Below the pieces are notes generated by a model. It searched no databases and was not told where the DNA came from. It worked only from the letters and a program-made list of their open reading frames with translations. Positions 23,269 to 34,376 of a stretch of DNA of 64,000 nucleotides are shown piece by piece (within the stretch, counting starts at the first letter, position 1; each line of letters starts with the position of its first letter). The stretch comes from Areca catechu (taxonomy: Eukaryota > Streptophyta > Magnoliopsida > Arecales > Arecaceae), in contig CM038048.1 in the NCBI GenBank assembly GCA_021397845.1, positions 30,316,727-30,380,726 of the forward strand, read 5' to 3'. Position numbers and translations under genes: made by a program.

Positions 23269-24620
23269 ATGGAACCCAATCCTGAAACTCTTCTAAAAGC
23301 CATGAATGAATAGATGGTTGCCCTATTAACCACCCAGATTAACCAATCAAATACCCAAACCCAAAATCAGTTTGCCTAGATGAACTTCAAGTTTGACCAA
23401 TCCAATATCCAAACAAATCAAAGACATGACCAATTGACCCAAACAAATAACCAAGCAACCAATAGGATCGACCAATTAACCCATAGGCTGGATCAGATAG
23501 AGAATTGATTAGGTACCATAAAAAGAACCCAAGAGTCCAATACTGAATCTGATCCTGAGTCACCCTATTCCACCTCTCATAACCCTGGGGGAGCCCAACA
23601 TCATGACCAGTTTATGGAACCCAACCCTAGGAGAGCCTAATACCTTGACCCATACTTAGTTGCCAATCCAAGGTGATCCATAACCTATAGACCTGATTTC
23701 AAATCCTATGAACCTAGTTCCTATGCACCCAGATCCTCTGAACCCAGATCCTATGTACCCCCATCCTATGAGTCCAAGGGACCCATGACCCTTAGTCAAC
23801 CTGAATCTAATAGGAATAGTACCCCTAGAGATGAGCCTAGTATTAGTCAGGAACCCCTTAGTCAACCCACCCCTATCCCAGTCATTAGTCAATTTTCCAT
23901 TAGTCAACCCCCTCTTACCATCCCATTGGTTCACCATAATGACCGTGAATAAAAGATATAAGGAAGAAGAAGAAGAGATACCTATAGAAGACCTAGAATT
24001 AGTTGACCCAGTAGATACCCAGGTAGAAGCCAACCCAAAATTAGTTGACCCTGACCACACCCAGACTGAACCTGTAGTGGAAGTACAGTTTAAGGAAGAG
24101 GACCATGAGGAACCTGACCCTACTATTAGAATCTTACCTAAGGAGCCACTAGAAGAAAGCCTAGTTATATAGCCCAGTCCTAAAATTCAAGATCCCAAGG
24201 AATTTTTTAAGGACATGATCTCATTAATTCAGTACCCTTAGGATGAGTCCCCTCCCATAGTTCCCATTGAAGACCTCTTTCCAGAAATTGTTGACCCATC
24301 CTTCCATAGCATGGACCTTTTCTTGCCCTTAGACATAACTTAATGTTCATACATTAAGGTCAGTCTCATTAGCCCAGAACCAGTCCCTGAATCCCCTTCC
24401 TAGTACCTATCCTTTCCCGAGTCTTCTCATGTTTCTAGAATCATTAGATTGCATTTTGTAGAAGTAAGCATAATGCATACATTCATTATGCTTGTTAGAT
24501 TTGCATCTTACTTCTGGTATCCTTATGGCATTTGCTAGGAGTCCATTATAAATTTTCATGTGCATTCCAAGCTATGGTCAAACTTAGAGAGTCTATAGTC
24601 TGTTAGGTTTTGACCTAAAG
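23269..24620 (+). pseudogene. Gag-like, acidic linker and integrase-core remnant of N1
   Basis: The start ATG at 23269 opens a Gln/Asn/Thr-rich N-terminus homologous to the N3 gag start. A Tyr/Pro/Ser-rich stretch with repeated S-Y-x-P/S motifs follows (23690-23780). A frame change near 23940 leads to the acidic linker (EEEEIPIEDLELVDPVDTQ near 23965). The block with PKEFFKDMISL and PIEDLFPEIVDP (24190-24300) is shared with A and E4. The tail (VRFASYFWYP near 24500) is the integrase-core piece. Capsid core, zinc knuckle, protease and RT are absent, and several stops are present. Confidence 0.7.
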
Positions 24621-24739
24621 AGTACAATAAATTTCCTTCGATATGAATGCCTAGTCGAGTCTATTAGATGTTGGTTTTGAGTCCAATAAGTCCACAGACC
24701 TTATCCATCTATCCATACCTGTACTGACCTCTACACAGC

Positions 24740-25372
24740 ATTTGCATCAGGATATTAGTCAAAAGGTAAACATAATTAATGAACTTTATAAAAACTTGGC
24801 TAATTCCCGAAAATAAGCTAAAGTGTTTTCTGCATGGGATTATGTGATGATCAGGCTTAGGCTTGAGCAGTTCCCTCCAGGGACCGTAAAGAAATTACAT
24901 GCTCACAGAGCTGGACCATTCAAAATAATAGAAAGAGTTGGATCCAATGCCTATGTGCTCGAGTTGCCACCTGAATTAGGTATTAGTTCCACCTTCAATA
25001 CTTCAGACCTTATGGAGTACCGGGAGCCAGCATCGATACCTAGCAAGCACTTTGAGCCTATCTTTTTCCTTGAGAGTGAACCCACCCCAGAGAGTTCACT
25101 TACAATCTAGCCTATAAGTGAGGAAATGATTGAGGGCATCTTGGATGATCAAGCCAACAGTACCCGGAATAAAGGTTATTAACGATACTTGGTCTGATGG
25201 CAAGGTCGACCGAAATTCGAGGACTCATGGATCATCTGTGAGGATCTGCAGCACCTCAACCCAGACCTTCTTGAGTAATATGGGAGCTGCATTGACTCTT
25301 ACTCGATGGGGTCAAGTTTCTCAAGCCCCGGGAGAATTGGTGTGGGTACCAATATCCGATATAGATTACTAG
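24740..25372 (+). pseudogene. Integrase C-terminal domain and chromodomain of N1
   Basis: The first part matches the integrase GPY/F-type C-terminal region: DYVMIRLRLEQFPPGTVKKL (24834-24893), AGPFKIIERVGSNAYVLELP and GISSTFN. A stop at 25108 precedes a chromodomain (25111-25280) with EGILDDQ, GYxRYLV and W-Q-G-R-P plus the DSWI and LNPDLLE motifs. Chromodomains steer integration by binding modified histones, which places this in the chromovirus branch. The frame reads on through the polypurine tract into the 3' LTR. Confidence 0.85.
25322..25337 (+). other. Polypurine tract of N1
   Basis: CAAGCCCCGGGAGAAT ends exactly at the LTR TGG. The same CCCCGGGAGAAT is found at the N2 LTR boundary, which supports its role as the plus-strand primer site. 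Confidence 0.65.
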
Positions 25373-25645
25373 GCCCTATCTTGTTTACTGATTAAGGTTT
25401 TCCAAACCCTTAATAATGTGTCAAATTTTGTAATCAAGTTTTGTAATAAAGTTAGCTCAGCTGAGTTGCATTGAGTCCTATAACAAGTTGAGTTATCTCA
25501 ACTAGTCCAATTGAGTCCTGAAAATTGAGTCCAATATTAATCCAGTTATACAAGAGAAGGAATATTAGTCAAAGCCTTCACCAGGACCCTAGAGAAAAGC
25601 AAGCCCAAGCCCATGAAGCTCCACATATTAAGATTCCAAGAACCA
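25338..25645 (+). repeat. 3' LTR of N1, first part
   Basis: This begins TGGTGTGGGTACCA and aligns with the first 300 bp of the 5' LTR. It stops at AAGAACCA, where N2 inserted; the AACCA at 25641-25645 is the TSD. Confidence 0.9.
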
Positions 25646-27415
25646 TGATGCAGAACGGAAGCTTTGATACCAAAATTGATGCAGAAGGAAAGCTCTGATA
25701 CCAAAAGTGATGCAGAACAAAGAACAAAGAAGTGTATGCGGAAGTAAAATTAAGATTAATTCTTTTTTTTTTTTTAATATTTCAGAAATTGGCTTCGACT
25801 CAAAGTAAAGTTAAACTAAGTTGATGGAAACTAGGTAAGGATTGAAAGCACAATTTAGAAGAAGCTAAGTTATCAGAATAGTTCAGAAGTAACGGATCGC
25901 TGGGGGTTGAGAAACTCCCAGACCTAGGGTTTCGCTCTGAACTTTCAATAGGACAGAAATAGAGAGGAGAGTGGTTTACCAACCAGACAGTGATCTTCTC
26001 AGAATTTGGGTGGAAGAACTCTCTCGAGCAGATTGTGGGATCCTCGGAGTCGGCTATCTTCGCAATGGATCCTCCAATACTGGTCTTGTGGTTTGGTCGG
26101 CTTCTCCTGGACTCAAGATCTGGGAAAGAAGAGGAACAAGTGATGGAATTCAGATACTCAAGAAAAGATTTACCAGGTTGAAGAACTTGAAAGCTGAAGT
26201 TGCTGAAATCAGGATTCTCCTGGAGGCTGATCTGACTTCCTCTTAGAATTGCTGTAGATTTGAAGTATCCGGACGGGAGCTGGATGCTGGTGGTCGGCCT
26301 GGACTTGGAGAGAGAGGCCGTGGGAGGTGGAATATGCTATGGCTTAGTGGAAAGAGAAGGGTGATGGCGGCTAGGGTTTGAGAGTGGAGTGGCTAACCTA
26401 GGGTTTGGGTTTTGGAGATATCACACCTCCTCAAGGTTCCTGGGGAACCCAGATTTACTCTCTCACGGAGCTCAACACCTGGATGCAAGTGCGGAAGAGA
26501 GAAAACACAAAGTTTGCTCACAAAAAAATTTGGTTTCATTCATCTGATTTTTTCAAGAGTTACATAGAGTTGAATATATAGACATAACAAAGAAATAAAA
26601 TTTCATACACTTCCCATGTGGGACTAATAGGACTAACCCACACTTTAGGCATCAAATTCTCTTCCCAAGACTCCTTCCATGAGTGGGCAGCCCAAAAACT
26701 CCAAGAAAACTTGAAAATCAGCTCCAAATGGCAGGTTATGGGGGTGTCTCCTAGTATCTCTCCATGAATCAAGAATTTTCCCTTCATGGTTTGGCTCTTT
26801 TGGACACCTCCTAGTCTTGCTCCACAAGTTTAGGCTTCTTCCTTTCATGGCTTTGGCACTTTAGGAAACTTTTGGGTGCCTCCTTGATTTTCTCCCCAAG
26901 ACATGCTCTCTTCCCTTTTATAACTTGGGTTTTTATGGAACATTGTGGGGCACCTCCTTGATCCTCTCTTCAAGAAAAATTCTTGCCATCCTGGCTTGGG
27001 TTTATCTGGAAAGAAGTTGGCTCCTCCTTGGATTGAGGTATCTTGATGGATTTCTCCCCCAAGTGGCGCATGAAAGAAGGGACCTGCTTTCTTGTGGTGT
27101 GGGGACCAAGGCACACTGGATGGAGATGTGGCGCCTCCTGGACTCTGGCGTGTGGCTGGGAGTGTGGCGCCCACTTGCTTGGTCCTGGGAGAAAATGTGG
27201 CACCTTGGAGAAGACCTAGACCACTACTAGGACTTGTATTGAGTCAACATGACTCAACAAAATTTAAATTACAGGGAAATACAGACTCAAACTAAAATTG
27301 AGTTGACCAAGTCAACCCTTATTACAAAACCAGAAAACCCTAATTCTTCGGGCAATGTCAATCAGAGATCCAAATGGAGCCCTGAAGTCTTCTTCTGAGT
27401 CTGGTGCCCGCACCA
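25646..27415 (-). repeat. 3' LTR of N2
   Basis: The LTR is 1770 bp. On the minus strand it starts TGGTGCGGGCACCA (27415-27402) and ends CTGCATCA (25646). TATATA on the minus strand near 26574-26581 is a possible promoter. Open frames here reappear in the other LTR and are not genes. Confidence 0.9.
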
Positions 27416-28300
27416 ATTCTCCCGGGGTGGGAGGAACTCGACCCTGTCGAGTATGGATCAAGCTGGCTCTGGTATCTCTCCAAGAGGTCTGGGTCCAATT
27501 CTTGTAATTCTTCTCGGGAGATCCAAGAGTTATCAGAATCTGGCCTTCTTTGCCAGCGGACCAGGTATCTTTGGTATCCTCGATTACGAATAGAGATAAC
27601 CTGATCATCCAGGATCTTTTCAATCTGCTCTTTCCTCACAGGCCAGTTTGTTGGTGGACACACAGGGTTGGGTTCACTCTCAAGAGCAGGATTAGGCTCA
27701 AAAAGGCTCACTGGGAATCACAGCTGGCTCTCTATACTCTACTAGGTCTGTAATGTTGAAAGTGGAGCTAATGCCTAGTTCTGAAGGCAACTTGAGCACA
27801 TAGGCATTGGACCCTACTCTCTTCACCACTCTAAATGGTCCAGCTCCTCTAGCATGTAACTTTCTAACAGTTCCAGGAGGAAACCATTCAGGCCTTAACC
27901 TAATCATTACATAGTCTCCCTCAACAAAAGTTTTGACTCGCCTTTGAGAATCAGCCAACTTCTTATAAGTTTCATTACTTAAATTTATTTTGGCATGAAT
28001 TTCTTTATGCAAGTCCTTTACATGCTATGCAAGTGCATCAAGAGACTTGTATGTGTGGACTAATAGTGAAATCAGATCAAGTGGTGTGTGAGGCTTGTAT
28101 CCATGAACAATTTCAAAGGGACTCTAGCCTATAGACCTATTGATCGAAACAATATATGCAAATTTAGTCCTGGACAAAATACAAATCCCAATTCCTGGTG
28201 CTCTCAATCAAAATCTGAGACAATGTCCTAAACTCGACTGACGATGCATTCCTAAAGAATGGACTTTATTCAAAGGAACCCTAGGTCTAAACCTAACAAA
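27358..28300 (-). pseudogene. Integrase tail and chromodomain of N2
   Basis: From about 28300 a degraded stretch matches the integrase region just after the catalytic Glu (W-D-L near 28200, then N-C-S-W-I-Q, an out-of-frame form of I-V-H-G-Y-K-P). From 28012 an open frame has the C-terminal domain (GDYVMIRLRPEWFPPGTVRK, AGPFRVVKRVGSNAYVL). A frameshift near 27700 leads into an open 117-residue frame with an intact chromodomain (EKILDDQVISIRNRGYQRYL, then DNSWISREELQELDPDLLE). The frame ends at 27358, inside the 3' LTR. This is the best-preserved chromodomain in the window. Confidence 0.85.
27416..27431 (-). other. Polypurine tract of N2
   Basis: Minus strand ACCCCGGGAGAAT abuts the 3' LTR and matches the N1 tract. 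It also lies inside the chromodomain reading frame, where it encodes P-G-R-I. Confidence 0.65.
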
Positions 28301-28310
28301 CTACGGCTCT

Positions 28311-29951
28311 CTAGGTTTGACCTTGGGTCGGAGGATGGCATGCAGAGCATGAAAACTTATCATGGGTGCCTAGTAGGTGCCATAAGGTCTTCCAGAAGTA
28401 GGTGGCAAACCTAATAGATTCTGACACGTGATTCACTCTAAAGACTTTGACAAAGTATACTTGGATGGTGTAAGAAGCATTGGAAGTCCTAGAGAAAGGG
28501 AGGAAATATGAGGTGGAGTCTCGAATTACCTGCTGGCTAAAGGTGGTGACCTGAAGGTTTGAATGGTGATCTATGAATGTCAACTGGTCATCCTTACGAA
28601 AGGAAAAGTTTGCTACTCCCAGGAATGGATCAAGAGATGGTTCGGGGAGTAGCCTAGGACATGTGATTGCAACAGTTAAGGTTTGTTCTCTAAGCAAATA
28701 ATGATCCACTTTCTCAAGAAATGGATTAGAGAATGATTCATGGAAGGGCCTATGGATGATGACCTCAAGACTTGAAATTTGACCTATGGGTGAGAAAAGG
28801 TATACTCTATAGGAGGGTAGGTCAGTCATGCGAAGGAAGGGGTCTAGGGCCATAAGGAGGACTTCTACAGGACTGGGTGAATCAATCCGCTCAAGAAAAG
28901 GATGTCCAACTGAGATTACGGGAGAGACCTTAGTGGCTGGGCATGGGACAAGGTCCAATTGTAAGAGGCTTGATTCAGTCATCCTAAGGAGAGGATCTAC
29001 CATAGGGTGGGCAAACTTAAACAGTTCAGTGCAAAGATCTTCAATTGGTACTTGGGGAATGACTGTCATTAGAGGGTACAAACTGATCGCTCGAGCTAAT
29101 ACTATGAGTTCTTCCTGGGGGTATTTGACTAAAGGAACCTGGTTCTCACAAATCTCTTGAATTTCAGAACTAGGTCCTACCAGTTGGTTGCTTTCCAAGG
29201 TCTACTCAGGTAAGGAACCAATAGTATCGATGTCACATTCTTCAAGTTCTTCCCCCTCATATTCATCAACTAGACTCAAGCCAGCATCATATACTTCCTC
29301 GATGCCATCTCCAATGGGTTTCGGGTCAGTGGTAATCGGGTCAACTGATTCTAGGTTTGTCATACCTAACCGTTCTTCCTCATTGGTAGGCTTGGGTTCT
29401 CCCTCATTAATGTCATCCTTAGGATTCTTACCACTTAGCTGTGCACAAGCCAGTCCTATGCATGGGCACTGACTAGATTTATGGCCTCTTTCTCCACAAA
29501 ACAAACATTCTTGAGATATAGGAACCTGGGTCACACTGGGTTTCAAGCTAGTAGAGACCTTACTTGGGCATGGGTGTGGATCTAAATGGTTTGATCTAGA
29601 AGACTTGGGTTGTTGAGTGACTGGTCTAGAATATTGTAAGGACCTCTCATAGACACGATCCACACTATAGATGTCATGGTTAGGCTTCCAAAGGTTATGC
29701 TCGGGATCACGGTATAAGGTCCTCCTAGGTTCCTGGCATGGGTGAGGTTGGGGCTTATTAAATTTTGGATCAGAGGTCCAATTTTGATGTCTACGTTTCT
29801 CAAGTACTTGGACTCGATCCGTAAACTGGGAAAAACCCTCATTCATGTCCTGACTCAATTTGGTCATATTTTCGGTAAGATTTCTAACCATGGCCTCTAA
29901 ATCTGGTTTGGTTTGACTAGGTTGGTAGGGTACCCCATTCCGGTTAGACAT
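28311..29951 (-). pseudogene. Gag-like frame of N2 with zinc knuckle and integrase-core remnant
   Basis: One frame of about 547 codons has a single stop near 29202. The start is taken as the ATG at 29951 (MSNRNGVPYQPSQT); an upstream in-frame ATG at 29969 is possible. Residues 15-60 form a probable coiled coil (LTENMTKLSQDMNEGFSQF). A basic linker follows, then a CCHC knuckle (C-L-F-C-G-E-R-G-H-K-S-S-Q-C, about 29508-29467) and the acidic linker (EEVYDAGLSLVDEYEGEELE). A block with repeated D-P-F-L-R-M-T-type segments (about 29000-28600) follows. The last residues, FWKTLWHLLGTHDKFSC, match the integrase core before its catalytic Glu. No capsid core, protease or RT is present. Confidence 0.75.
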
Positions 29952-29969
29952 GATGATGCAAGCAAACAC

Positions 29970-30841
29970 ACAAAATGAGACTCAACTGAATCGACTACGG
30001 GCTAACTAAACCTAGAGTCCAAACTAGATGCCCAATCAGAGTGGCAAGCTAGCCTGTAGTAACTCAGGACTCAGCCAGGCAGGTGTAAGGGGAGTGTTAG
30101 GTCCCTAGATGCCAATCCTAGACACCAATCAGAGATTGGCCAGGTAGGCGGACCAGCACACAAGCCCTTCGGGATGGAATCCCTGAACCACCGTTCTAGA
30201 CACTGAGTACAAAGCACACACAGAATAACCAGACAAACTGACTCAACACTAGCCTTGACCCGACTTGTTGATGTCCCTAGCCCCCTAGGGCAAATTAGGT
30301 CTAATTAATTTTAAGATTAAAGGCTTAGGTTCGAATGAGTGGGTGGTGGTTTTGGGCTAAGGAGAGGTTATCAACTCCTCCCCTTATCTTAGATGCTTAA
30401 ATGCCCTTAAGATGAATTAAGAGATGATCACTCAAAAATAATTGAATTACAGAAACACAAAAATAGAGTTGCAGTAATTTAATCCTCAGAAATCTCACGG
30501 AAACCAATAAATCACAGAAAAATTATGCAAAATAGATTCAATTATACTGGTTCCAGCAAAATAAAAATCATATAATTCGGAGTTACCTGTACTAAGAAAC
30601 AATTCCTGCAATAGGGCAGTTATGGACTAAAAACTGGGTGCTTCCCCCATTTACAATTCCTGCTACGAAGTTGTAACCCAACGGATCCCCTACACGCCCT
30701 AGGAACACCCCGTGGAATGGGAAGAGGAGGCTTGCACCTCGCTTCGTTCCTAGGACCGGACATCCTGGGGAGTCTACTTCGAGTAGACAAAGTAAAAGGA
30801 GAGAGACTTAAAACAAGCAAGCAAAACAGAAATCCTAGACT
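29970..30841 (-). promoter_or_regulatory. Leader of N2 with hairpin pair
   Basis: Non-coding. On the minus strand, hairpin 1 (30383-30361) is GGGGAGG, nine loop bases, CCTCTCC. Relative to element A, the fourth pair is changed from C-G to G-C, a compensatory change. Hairpin 2 (30289-30276) is CCTAG-GGGG-CTAGG. The spacing is 71 bases. Confidence 0.55.
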
Positions 30842-30857
30842 GGGCTTTGATACCAAA
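30842..30857 (-). other. Primer-binding site of N2
   Basis: Minus strand TTTGGTATCAAAGCCC starts a few bases after the LTR end, one change from TGGTATCAGAGC. Confidence 0.7.
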
Positions 30858-30859
30858 AA

Positions 30860-32626
30860 TGATGCAGAATGGAAGCTCTAATACCAAAATTGATGCAGAA
30901 CGAAAGCTCTGATACCAAAAATGATGCAGAACAAAGAACAAAGACGCGTATGCGGAAGTAAAATTAAGATTAATTCTTTTTTTTTTTTTATTTCAGAAAT
31001 TGGCTTCGACTCAAAGTAAAGTTAAACTAAGTTGATGGAAACTAGGTAAGGATTGAAAGCACAATTTAGAAGAAGCTAAGTTATCAGAATAGTTCAGAAG
31101 TAACGGATTGCTGGGGGTTGAGAAACTCCTAGACCTAGGGTTTCGCTCTGAACTTTCAACATGACAGAAATAGAGAGGAGAGATGGTTTACCAACCAGAC
31201 AGTGATCTTCTTAGAATTTGGGTGGAAGAACTCTCTCGAGCAGATTATGGGATCCTCAGAGTCGGCTATCTTCGCAATGGACCTCCAATACTGGTCTTGT
31301 GGTTTGGTCGGCTTCTCCTGGACTCAAGATCTGGGAAAGAAGAGGAACAAGTGATGGAATTCAGATACTCAAGAAAAGATTTACCAGGTTGAAGAACATG
31401 AAAGCTGAAGTTGCTGAAATCAGGATTCTCCTGGAGGCTGATCTGACTTCCTCTTAGAATTGCTGTAGATCTAAAGTATCCGGACGGGAGCTGGATGCTG
31501 GTGGTCAGCCTGGACTTGGAGAGAGAGGCCGTGGGAGGTGGAATATGCTATGGCTTAGTGGAAAGAGAAGGATGATGGCGGCTAGGGTTTGAGAGTGGAG
31601 TGGCTAACCTAAGGTTTGGGTTTTGGAGATCTCACACCTCCTTAAGGTTCCTGGGGAACCCGGATTTACTCCCTCACAGAGCTCAACACCTGGATGCAAG
31701 TGTGGAAGAGAGAAAATACAAAGTTTGCTCACAAAAAAATTTGGTTTCATTCATCTGATTTTTTCAAGAGTTACATAAAGTTGAATATATAGACATAACA
31801 AAGAAATAAAATTTCATACACTTCCCATGTGGGACTAATAGGACTAACCCACACTTTAGGCATCAAATTCTCTTCCCAAGACTCCTTCCATGAGTGGGCA
31901 GCCCAAAAACTCCAAGAAAACTTGAAAATCAGCTCCAAATGGCAGGTTATGGGGGTGTCTCCTAGTATCTCTCCATGAATCAAGGATTTTCCCTTCATGG
32001 TTTGGCTCTTTTGGACACCTCCTAGTCTTGCTCCACAAGTTTAGGCTTCTTCCTTTCATGGCTTTGGCACTTTAGGAAACTTTTGGGTGCCTCCTTGATT
32101 TTCTCCCCAAGACATGCTCTCTTCCCTTTTATAACTTGGGTTTTTATGGAACATTGTGGGGCACCTCCTTGATCCTCTCTTCAAGAAAAATTCTTGCCAT
32201 CCTGGCTTGGGTTTATCTGGAAAGAAGTTGGCTCCTCCTTGGATTGAGGTATCTTGATGGATTTCTCCCCCAAGTGGCGCATGAAAGAAGGGACCTGCTT
32301 TCTTGTGGTGTGGGGACCAAGGCACACTGAATGGAGATGTGGCACCTCCTGGACTCTGGCGTGTGGCTGGGTGTGTGGCGCCCACTTGCTTGGTCCTGGG
32401 AGAAAATGTGGCACCTTGGAGAAGACCTAGACCACTACTAGGACTTGTATTGAGTCAACATGACTCAACAAAATTTAAATTGTAGGGAAATACAGACTCA
32501 AACTAAAATTGAGTTGACCAAGTCAACCCTTATTACAAAACCAGAAAAATCTAATTCTTCGGGCAATGTCAATCAGAGATCCAGATGGAGCCCTGAAGTC
32601 TTCTTCTGAGTCTGGTGCCCGCACCA
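30860..32626 (-). repeat. 5' LTR of N2
   Basis: The LTR is 1767 bp and nearly identical to 25646-27415. It includes a repeated GATGCAGAA...GATACCAAAA motif at its inner end that looks like tandem partial copies of the LTR/primer-site junction. Confidence 0.9.
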
Positions 32627-32631
32627 AACCA

Positions 32632-33707
32632 AGATGCCCATGAAATATTCTAAACCCTAGCCAAGAGTTTCCAGGCCACCAAGAGGCCCATGCAACCAAG
32701 CCCTTTGGAGGCTGCCTAAGCCCAAGCGGAGCCACCCCTTGCTGCCCTAATGTCCAAGACCAAACCATCTTGGCGTCCAAGCCCAAAGAAAGGCCTTGAC
32801 CAAGTCAAAGGAGGAGAAGAAATCCAATTCAAACAAGGAGATCAAGTTTAATTCCCATTCAAATTGTATTCTCTTAGTTTTAAGCAAACTTGTAATCCCT
32901 CTCCCACTCTACTTTGTAATTCTATTCTAACAAGGAGAGGACTTGGGGAACATCTATAAATACCCCACCCCTCCCCCTACTTGTAAGCATATTTTATTCA
33001 TGAATGAAACTCTGTTGAACTTTTGTCTTAAACTTGTGTTCTTTTATGTGTGAGTGTGAGTGTGACCTTTAAACCCTAATTCATCCAAGCCCTAGCCATC
33101 CCAAAGCACTCTCTTCCAAACCATAACATGCCAAGGAGAAGAAGCCCTAAGCCATCCATCAACAAGAGGCCTTCTTTCCCCTTCAGCCGCCAGCAGCAAA
33201 AACCCTAATTCCCTCTTTCCTTAACCCTGGTTCCTTTCTTTTTCTTTTCTTATTTGTTTTCTTGCTAACCTCTAATGCTTGTAGGATCCCCGTGGTATTC
33301 ACCTCCAAGGAGAAGGCCCTCTTTTCCTCTTGGACCGGTCTCAGATAGCTACCTGAACTGAGGAACTAAAGGCTTGTCTTCCAAGTGACAATCCCGAGTG
33401 TTGTGTGACCCCTTTAGCAACAGGATCTTTACATCGGTGCTTGGTAAAATCCACCCCCTTCCTAATTTCTGATTTATTAAAGGTACACTATCCTAACTGA
33501 GGGTTTCTCAATCTCCGAGATCCTTTCTTTTATTATTTTGTATGAGTTCTTATGCAGGTAGGTTTGATCTTGTCATTACTAGTTTACCTGCTACACTGTA
33601 TGTGTTTTCGGGACATTAGCCTGCAAAATTAAAATTCTAAAAAAATTATAAAAAAATTAGTTTCTATTTTCCTGCAATCATGGTAGTCTTAAGATCATCC
33701 CGCATCA
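32632..33707 (+). repeat. 3' LTR of N1, second part
   Basis: This resumes the N1 LTR at AGATGCCCATG, matching 21092 onward. It has a TATA box at 32954-32962 and ends CCCGCATCA at 33707, followed by the TSD ACAAG. Confidence 0.9.
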
Positions 33708-34376
33708 ACAAGTTTTAAGTCAAAATCTCTATAAATAAGCCATTGGTCCTTAGTATTTCTGAAATATTTAAGGATGTTTTTAACAACTTTCCAATGAGCT
33801 TCACCTGGGTCAGACTGGTATCTATTCACTATCCCTAGTGAATATGCCATGTCCGGTCTAGTACATAACATAGCATACATAATAGAACCCACTGTCGAAG
33901 TATATGTAATCCTACTCATATGCTCTCTTTCCTCTGGAGTTGTCGCACAATCCTTCTTAGAAAGAGTGATTCCATGGCCTATCAGAAGATAGCCCCTTTT
34001 CGAATACTCCATGCTGAATCGTTTCAGCATAGTGCCTATGTACGTAGATTGGGATGTCCTAGAAGCCTGTTAGATCTATCTCTATAGATCTTCATACCCA
34101 GTATGTATGAGGCTTCACCTAAGTCTTTCATAGAGAATTGAGATGAAAGCCAGACCTTTATTCCTTATAATGCTGGAATGTCATCCCGATTAGGAGAATA
34201 TTATCCACATACAAAAAAAGAAATACAACTACATAACCTTTTGCCCATTTGTACATACAGGGTTCCTTTCCATTCCTAATGAAGCCATACGTCTTAATAT
34301 ACTTATCAAAATGCATGTTCCAACTTTGAGAAGCCTGCTTCAGTCCATAAATGGACCTCTGAAGCTTGCACACTAT
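33708..34376 (-). pseudogene. RT C-terminus and RNase H start of copia element C
   Basis: Minus-strand reading begins VCKLQRSIYGLKQASQSWN at about 34378 and continues through FIRNGKEPCMYKW and the catalytic motif FLFLYVDNILLIG (near 34210), with Y-V-D-N instead of Y-V-D-D. After a gap the frame with STVGSIMYAMLCTRPDMAYS (33895 and lower) runs to DFDLKLV at the N1 junction. These motifs fit the Tork branch of copia. A frame break near 34140 and the D-to-N change show loss of function. Confidence 0.85.

Larger units (their letters stand above)
25646..32626 (-). mobile_element. Element N2: complete pol-deleted chromovirus relative, TSD AACCA
   Basis: A structurally complete 6981 bp element on the minus strand with TSDs AACCA (25641-25645 and 32627-32631). 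The order is LTR, primer-binding site, leader, gag-like frame with zinc knuckle, integrase remnant, chromodomain, polypurine tract and LTR. Its LTRs are a different family from N1's, yet the internal deletion is the same. The two LTRs differ only at scattered positions, so N2 is probably the youngest element here. Confidence 0.9.
20755..33707 (+). mobile_element. Element N1: pol-deleted chromovirus relative, interrupted by N2
   Basis: Flanked by perfect TSDs ACAAG (20750-20754 and 33708-33712). The order is 5' LTR, primer-binding site, leader, gag-like frame, acidic linker, integrase remnant, chromodomain, polypurine tract and 3' LTR. Without N2 and one TSD copy it is about 5.97 kb. No protease, RT or RNase H is present, and this is not due to N2, which lies in the 3' LTR. 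It resembles the described class of non-autonomous LTR elements that keep gag, but it also keeps an integrase tail. Confidence 0.85.

Noticed and set aside
25971..26246. Open frame repeated at 31183-31457 that looked like a duplicated gene.
   Set aside because: Both copies lie at the same place in the two LTRs of N2; the duplication is the LTR pair itself.
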